Assembly: GCA_003427395.1 (NCBI GenBank)
Contig: BFEA01000111.1
Coordinates: 546,489 to 570,182 of the forward strand
Source: Chara braunii
Taxonomy: Eukaryota > Streptophyta > Charophyceae > Charales > Characeae
DNA length: 23,694 nucleotides
Reading direction: 5' to 3'
Positions 18,020 to 23,694 of the stretch are shown one piece after another. A program made the position numbers and the translations under genes. Within the stretch, counting starts at the first letter, position 1; each line of letters opens with the position of its first letter. Under the pieces are notes generated by a model. That model was given only the letters and a program-made list of their open reading frames with translations, did no database searches and was not told the origin of the DNA.

Positions 18020-18069
18020 AGGATCAGTAGATTACCAAAAAAAAAAAAAAAAAAAAGGATCAGTAGATT
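18020..18069. mobile_element. Poly(A)-only retroinsertion with 14-bp target duplication
   Basis: AGGATCAGTAGATT occurs at 18020-18033 and again at 18056-18069, enclosing only ACC plus an A run of about 19-20. This looks like target-primed reverse transcription that copied little beyond the poly(A) tail. Simple duplication by slippage is the alternative. Confidence 0.65.
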
Positions 18070-18430
18070 CCTAACTGTTTTTTTGTCAATTCCTTGGTTT
18101 TTAGTTTACTGAACCATTCAAAGACAATTTTGGCTGTGGTCGGGATGGGGTTGGCCGGGACTCGGGAGTGCCTTACCCAGCCTGCAAGGCCACGGGATAA
18201 ATGTAAGGGACACCGGACCCGTTTTTTCGGTAATTTCTTTTTAAAAGTTGTTCAGTACTATAAAAAAAAAAAAAGACGCGGATCCGGGGGTGAAGTCCCA
18301 TGGCCCAAGTTTAGTTTAGAAAACGCAACCGCGTGACACCATTTTGACATTAGTAAATTCGAAACAAAAAATTAAAAAACTGAAAAAAAAACGCTAGAAA
18401 CAGCTTTTCTCCTTATTTTTGATTAAGTAA
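18070..18430. other. Unassigned DNA
   Basis: No gene is seen. It contains an A run at 18261-18273 and another short A-rich patch near 18380-18391. Confidence 0.4.
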
Positions 18431-19139
18431 CTCGGAGAAATGAAACACGTCTGGCACAGTCGGAGTGAATGTCTCCGTGGAAAAAGGATACTTCGGAGAA
18501 AGCTACCCTCGAGGGTGGAGGGCGACCGGAATGCGTTTCCAGCGGCGCCGCGTAGCGCCTGCGTTAACGCAAGTTACCGAGATAGGGTGAACAGGCAAAC
18601 CCTAACCCGCTGTATGGCTATGGCGAGGTAAGGGGAGCATCACCCATTCACGGGCACTCCAGCTCGCCATAGAACCGGAGTTTGATGCGCAGCTGACCGG
18701 GGTAATGTCCCACACAGATATTTACCAGAACGTATGTAGACAGGCGAGGCTCCTCGCTCTGTCTCCAGAGTAAAGCAGAAGTGAGTGAATTTCTCCACGC
18801 ATTATTAACCAACTCCTACTCTCCCGTCGTAAACTCAATTGCAAAGTTGCGGCTTATTTCTTCCTCCCAAACAGTAATAAAATCTATGATTGCTTCCATT
18901 GATAGTAGACGGAACGATCTTACTTCTATTTTTGGGATGTTTTTTTCTGTCCTTTCCCTAAATTAGAAGAACACACTTGGATTTCTCACCTTGAGATCCG
19001 AGCTCTTCTTCGAGTACAAGATTAAACTCCCGCCTTCCTCTACACGGTGGGCCCGCCTTCTATTTTCGGGAGGTAGGATCTGCCATTCTATAAAATAGAC
19101 TCAGCTTTATTTCTATATTTTCTTTCAGACTCGTTCCCA
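18431..19139 (+). other. Leader region upstream of LINE-B ORF1
   Basis: This is probably, at least in part, the 5' UTR of LINE-B; its 5' boundary cannot be fixed because no target duplication can be checked (the 3' end is outside the window). 18544-18672 is rich in inverted repeats: GGCGC/GCGCC (18544-18548 with 18555-18559), the palindrome GCGTTAACGC (18561-18570), and CTATGGCGAG/CTCGCCATAG (18618-18627 with 18663-18672). A TATAAAA at 19089-19095 lies 45 bases before the ORF1 ATG. Confidence 0.5.
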
Positions 19140-21472
19140 ATGGATCAACCGGACCACACAGGAACGGGCGATCCTACGGGAGAAATAGACTCAGAGGAGG
19201 AACAACGAATAGAGAAGCTGCTTCAGGAATGCTTCATCCAAGGGAGCATCCCGGACCTGGACCAATACCTGGAGGTCGACACAGACGAGGACTGCATCAA
19301 CGGGATAGTACACGAGGACTTCAACAGGATTCAAATCCAATGGTTGAAAGACCATATAGTGGTCTTCATTTTTGGCGGGAAAGCGAAGAACCTCGGCAAT
19401 AAGGAGAAACTTCAATTTGTACGGAACCTCGAAGACGGACGCTTGAGTACGGAACTCAAAGCCTTGGGGCGAGGCTCTACTCATGTCGAGGGTAGAACAA
19501 TGATTACATATGTCGCTAGATCGCTAGAGGNGAAATCGATGATGATGGGTAGAAAAGCGGANATCNATTTCTTCCTAGANAGACAGAAATACAAGGTCAT
19601 TGTTCGTTCTTGGTTACCTAAGAACGAATGGGAAACGGAAAGAGAGAAGGAACGGGTGGAAAATTACTGGGTAATGGNCACCCGTTTTCCNTTATACTCA
19701 ATGTCATTTATTCGTACGATGATTAAAAAGGTCATTGGACCGATTATTAAAGAGTTCGACCCTGTAGAAGACGAGTCGATGCCTCATCTGGTTAACGCAA
19801 AATTTGGCATTGATAGAAAGTTTGAGTCCAGATTTAAGTCGGTCTTGTCCCTCAAGGTAGGTCTTGAAACGATGTCGGCGGACCTGGTCAATAGCAACAC
19901 CCCATGGTGTAAATTTTGTAGATGGTATGGTCACTACGCGGCGGATTGTCCGGATAGCGGGGACAGAGATCAAGGGGCCGGCCCGTCTAGGCCGAATNAG
20001 GAGAACGGGAACCATCAGACGAATTCACAAGGACAAGAGGGGCGAGGCAACATTCCGGCTCCAGGGAGGTCATACGTACCACCGCCTCCTCTCANAGTTC
20101 NAGGAGNGGGAACCAGAAATCCNGGGGCCANCACAGGGAGCGTCTCCCACAATGCAGCACCTGCCAGTAACGAGACCCATACTGGGGCTCCGAGCGCAGG
20201 ACCACCGCCGATCTTCAGACCGACCACTCCCGGCCACTCGACAGCAACAGGTCAGGGAACGAGCAGAGCATTCCCGCCTCCCAATCCCACACACAGGCTG
20301 ATCTCAGAAGATCGAGGGATGAGAGACCTGGGCTCCATGCGATGGGATCAGCGGGAGGAAATACGACCCCATCAGGAGTCACCCCCCCGCTCAGCAGCAG
20401 AGCAAGATACTCCAGCAATTCTCCTTTGGAAAAACGCTCGGCGGGTCAAGCAGCCTCTACTTCCTCCCAGTTGAAACCATTCTCTCTACAGTCTAGAGGG
20501 AGGGGGAACACAGGAGGAAGAGGGATTAGTGGGAGAAGGAAAGGAAATACCTCTATGGTTATTTCCATTCCCATCTCTCCTAGATCCCCGAGCATTGGCG
20601 CCAAGACAGTGGATGGGAACCTACAAGTCTCGCCGACGAAGTACAGTCGAAAAGACCAGCCAGCAGCCCCATTGGTAGGTACTCAAGCAGCAACAGCCAG
20701 CAGTACAGCGACAGCTCAGCAGACTTCGGTCTCCTCGTTGGTATCCTCCTTTGAGGAAGGCATTTCGCCTGAAATATCCCTTTCTAGTGGGATGGGACAT
20801 CAAGACCACCCCCCTCACACGATCAGGGTTCAACAGGAGCCAGCGCCGATGAACTTCATCACAAGAGAACATCAAGCGAATCAGGTAAGGTTCGTCAACT
20901 TGTTTTGCCCGATGATTCTGAGAGAAGGTCCACTTTCTGCTGAATGGATGACGATCCCAGACGAGAAAGGTCTGCTAAAAATGCCTGTTTGGGAACTAGG
21001 GGAAATTCCTCCTCCCTCGATTGCTCTCAAACTGGTACAGGACTATCTCAATGGGAGATATGATGTTCGCCCAGTAGGCGGATACAACGTGCAAAGGCAG
21101 GGCCCGTTCTCAAAGAGATCTGATCAAATGATCTTTATCTTTATATATCTCTTCAATGCTAGACCCTCCCTCTCTCCATCAGTCCAAGATATCGACTGTG
21201 GTCTCCACTGGCTTCCTTCAGACGTATTCAAATCCGCCAACAGTAAAGATTTGAATACGATCCTGATCTCAGGAGAGATCTCAGGTGAAGCCCTGTCACA
21301 GTTAAACACACAATTATCAGCAAAAAAAAACCTCTCTTCTCAATCCCTGCTGGATTCTCTGCGCAGACCCTGGGAAATAGACCTCATGCACATCCAGGAC
21401 TCTGTCACAGGGGGTGCCCAAGGTTTGTCAATCCAAATACAGGCGGGCTTGATGGGCAATGCCGCCCAGTAA
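19140..21472 (+). pseudogene. LINE-B ORF1 (CCHC zinc-knuckle protein), one frameshift
   Basis: RNA-binding partner protein of the LINE RNP. ATG 19140 opens an acidic N-terminus, then a DUF4283-like core (about residues 60-250) with VIVRSWLPKNEWE and ENYWV, corresponding to WQPK and YFWV in LINE-A. A canonical knuckle CKFC-x4-H-x4-C lies at 19908-19949, followed by a Pro/Ser/Gln-rich linker. The frame closes at 20474. The protein continues in the frame of 20342-21472, so one frameshift lies within 20342-20474. The C-terminal region (EALSQLNTQL and LLDSLRRPWE) looks distantly like that of LINE-A (EALSDLQILK and FLVNILRRG). Twelve ambiguous bases fall within 19531-20131. About 777 codons overall. 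The stop TAA 21470-21472 overlaps the ORF2 start. Confidence 0.85.
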
Positions 21473-23694
21473 TAAAACGCGCCTAGTTTCCTGGAACCTC
21501 AGAGGTATTGGAGACAGCAATGGGAGAAGGAAGAAATCCAGGTTAAAAACCTGGTTACATCAGAATAAGATACAGGTTGCTTTGCTTCANGAGACGAAAC
21601 NCAACGAGGAAAAGATNACCGAACTGGGTAATTGGTGGAGAGGGGANCAGTGGTGGGCGNCCGCAGATGGTACAAAGGGAGGGGTTGCAATTTTANTCCA
21701 CAAGGATTTTAACTATCCTGTCCTTGACTATTTCTATGACTCTCTTGGGAAATGGATATGGGTAAAAGTTTTGATTGATAATGAGGAGTGGGTTTTAATG
21801 TCGGTCTATGCCCCAGTAGACCGCAAGGAACGAATGGACTTTCTTCTTCAACTCAAAGCTTTTATTCCAAATGTACAGAACCTCGTAGTAGGGGGAGATT
21901 GGAATGCAACGATGGATCCGTCCTTGGATTCTTCCAGCGGAGAGTGTAACTGGCAAGACTCTAGGAGATTCAAAGATTTCATCTTTGATCAGGGTCTTAC
22001 AGACGCCTTTCGCAACATATATCCGGATTCTAAGACCTTCACTTGGGTCTCAGCCTCCTCCTCAGACACTCACCAAGTGGCAAGGAAGAGGCTAGACTAC
22101 TGGCTGGTGAGAGATACACTCCTGGAAAGGGTTATCGACGTCTATATTGACACGGACCCGCTATCAGACCATGAACCTGTGATCTTGGAGATGTTTATTG
22201 GTTCGGATATTACCAGAGCCAAGGACCTCCCAAGAATCCAGGCCCAAGTTTTGGAGGATCCTGGGGTCAAGGAATGGATAAAGGAATTTTGGAAAGAATG
22301 GGAAGAAGAGAAACTATCCTATAGTAATTTAGCAGACTGGTACGATGCGGGGATTAGACAGACTACTAAGATGCTAGAGTTTTTCAGTCTACTGAAAGCT
22401 AGAAACAGGAATGCTAAGGAAGCCGAGTTCAAAAGAAAGGTGATAAAGGCAGAACAACAGATAACAAGTGAACCATACGCCCATTCATACTGGGCAGAGA
22501 TGAGAGACCGTTGGCTAGGTCAATGAGAGGACTTGCAAATTCAGCGAGAGGAAGAATGACTGAAGTTTTCTTCAGTCCAGAATATAATGCAGAACGACAG
22601 GATGTCTAAACAGTTTCTCAGTAAGGCTAAGGAAACTAGAGGGCATCCACTCATGACCGAAATTCTCCATCCGTTTGATTCTTCCCTCCCCCCTGCCAAG
22701 GATCTAGAGGGAATGTGTGCCTATGCCAAAATCTTATACGAGAAACTCCTCTCCATGGAGAAGATTCCAGGAGAACCACTCGTCACACAGGAGGAAGAGG
22801 AAAGACTGTGAGATATCAATATGAGTAAGATTTCTCCCTCACAGAGAAATCTGTTAGATGAGAGGATCAACTTAGAAGAACTAACAGCGGTCGTGCACAA
22901 CATGGCTCTTGGGAAGTGCCCAGGTCCGGATGGGTTACCTGTGGAATTTTTCAAAGAGTCTTTGCCGATCTTCGGCCCTATCCTCTTGGAAATTTTCAAT
23001 AAGGTAGTGGAAGGCGATTTTTTGGGTAGAGAAATGATGGAAGGACCCATCTCTTTCATTTACAAGAAGAATGATAAGAGAGATATCAGAAATTACCGGC
23101 CCATCACATTACTCAACGCAACCGGAAAAATTCTGGCCAAGACTCTCTCTAGACGCATAGCCAATATCCTGCCTTATCTAGTACATCCAGACCAGTCAGG
23201 TTTTGTTAAAGGAAGACTCGTACTAGACAATGTTATGACCATTTCACAGGCCATGGAGATCATTGAGCACAGAATGTCTTCAGAAGTCATCCTTCTCATT
23301 GATTTTGAAAAGGCCTATGATAGAGTCAACTGAGACTTTGTTATCCAAGTACTGGAACATAGAGGCTTTGGACCGGTCTTCTGCAATTGGGTAAGAAAAC
23401 TCTACACAGGATCAGTAGCCTCGGTGGTGGTCAATGGTAGAAAGTCTACTAGGTTCGAACTCTCAAGATCACTAAAGCAAGGCTGCTCACTAGCTCCCCT
23501 CCTATACATACTTCAGCAAGAGGTCCTCCTAGATCTTATTCGTAATTCCTAGGCTAAAGGATTACAAGTAACTCCTAACTACCAAATACAAACATCAGCA
23601 CTAGCTGATGATCTGGCGGTGATCTCTGAAAATTCAGTTCAGTCACTGTCGGAAGTGAGAAATTCCCTTAATCTCTTCTGTAAGGCCTCAGAGG
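21459..23694 (+). pseudogene. LINE-B ORF2: endonuclease + reverse transcriptase, broken and partial
   Basis: ORF2 begins at ATG 21459, 14 bases inside the end of ORF1 in another frame, an arrangement suited to termination-reinitiation. The APE-like endonuclease runs to about 22190, with SWNLRGIG, ETK, SVYAP, GGDWNA, RLDYWLV and SDHEPV, so its catalytic residues are visible. The RT (from about 22850) shows GKCPGPDGLPVEFFK, RDIRNYRPITLLN, HPDQSGFVKGR, motif A IDFEKAYDRVN, motif B SLKQGCSLAP and motif C LADDL (usually FADD). One reading frame is kept to the window end, broken by TGA 22524, 22557, 22809 and 23331 and TAG 23550. TGA 23331 replaces the conserved tryptophan after AYDRVN. No frameshift is seen. 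The RT thumb and zf-RVT parts lie outside the window. Confidence 0.9.

Larger units (their letters stand above)
19140..23694 (+). mobile_element. LINE-B: plant L1-type non-LTR retrotransposon, 3' part beyond the window
   Basis: It has the same order as LINE-A (ORF1 with zinc knuckle, APE-like endonuclease, RT) but different sequence, so it is a separate family. The window ends just after RT motif C. 18 single ambiguous bases lie in coding sequence, so the contig may be a consensus of several copies. The element's extreme 5' end is not defined; the given start is the ORF1 ATG. Confidence 0.9.

Noticed and set aside
19089-19095. TATAAAA as promoter for LINE-B ORF1
   Set aside because: A single AT-rich motif 45 bases before the ATG; LINE promoters are internal and further upstream, so noted but not called as a separate promoter.
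23605-23611. CTGATGA, the hammerhead ribozyme core motif
   Set aside because: It lies inside the conserved RT motif C coding sequence and I see no matching GAAA core with stems.
21459-23694. Alternative genetic code with TGA read as tryptophan
   Set aside because: Only some TGA stops fall at Trp positions, TAG and TAA stops and frameshifts are also present, and the chitinase exon uses ordinary TGG and TAA.

Overview
The window is repeat-dominated nuclear DNA from a eukaryote, most likely a green plant of the streptophyte lineage. Four things point that way: (i) a U6 snRNA-derived sequence whose 5' stem (GTCC-TTC-GGGACATCC) and 3' part (AAATCGAGAA) look like plant rather than animal U6; (ii) two non-LTR retrotransposons of the plant L1 type, with a CCHC zinc-knuckle ORF1, an APE-like endonuclease, a reverse transcriptase and a degenerate zf-RVT region; (iii) a terminal exon of a plant-type GH19 chitinase; (iv) a very high load of microsatellites, foldback repeats and poly(A) tracts. 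A charophyte alga or other large-genome streptophyte would fit, but the species cannot be settled from this window.

Layout. 1-700 is simple-sequence DNA: (AG)n, (TG)n, (AATC)n and homopolymers. 937-10570 is one complete but dead LINE (LINE-A, about 9.6 kb). It has a long 5' leader, ORF1 and ORF2 with many stops and frameshifts, a 3' stem-loop and an A24 tail. It is bounded by a perfect 15-bp target-site duplication and sits inside a small foldback (MITE-like) element. A second member of that foldback family lies just downstream at 10840-10944. 10945-12640 holds an assembly gap, a perfect 20-bp palindrome, a GTACG-rich cluster, a TG microsatellite and unassigned DNA. 12868-13104 (minus strand) is an intact last exon of a GH19 chitinase with a splice acceptor. 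It is the only host-gene coding sequence recognised. 13560-15020 contains another TG tract, an inverted repeat with permuted arm order, and three sets of tandem duplications. 15338-15503 is a second foldback family, with a half copy at 16031-16105. 16195-16280 is a U6 pseudogene flanked by a short direct repeat. 16542-16579 is an exact or near-exact pair of Tn5 mosaic ends in the mate-pair junction configuration, so contiguity across this point is doubtful. 17112-17546 is a fragment of another LINE C-terminus ending in a strong hairpin. 18020-18069 is a poly(A) tract bounded by a 14-bp direct repeat. 19140-23694 is the 5' two-thirds of a second, different LINE (LINE-B), cut by the window edge.

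Functionally the window is a retrotransposition landscape. LINE machinery can explain LINE-A's insertion, the U6 copy and the poly(A)-only insert. No prokaryote-style operon, CRISPR array or defence system is present, and I found no convincing new enzymatic system. The most useful observations are the nested LINE-in-foldback insertion, the sequencing-adapter junction, the orphan chitinase exon, the U6 and poly(A)-only retroinserts, and the permuted inverted repeat.
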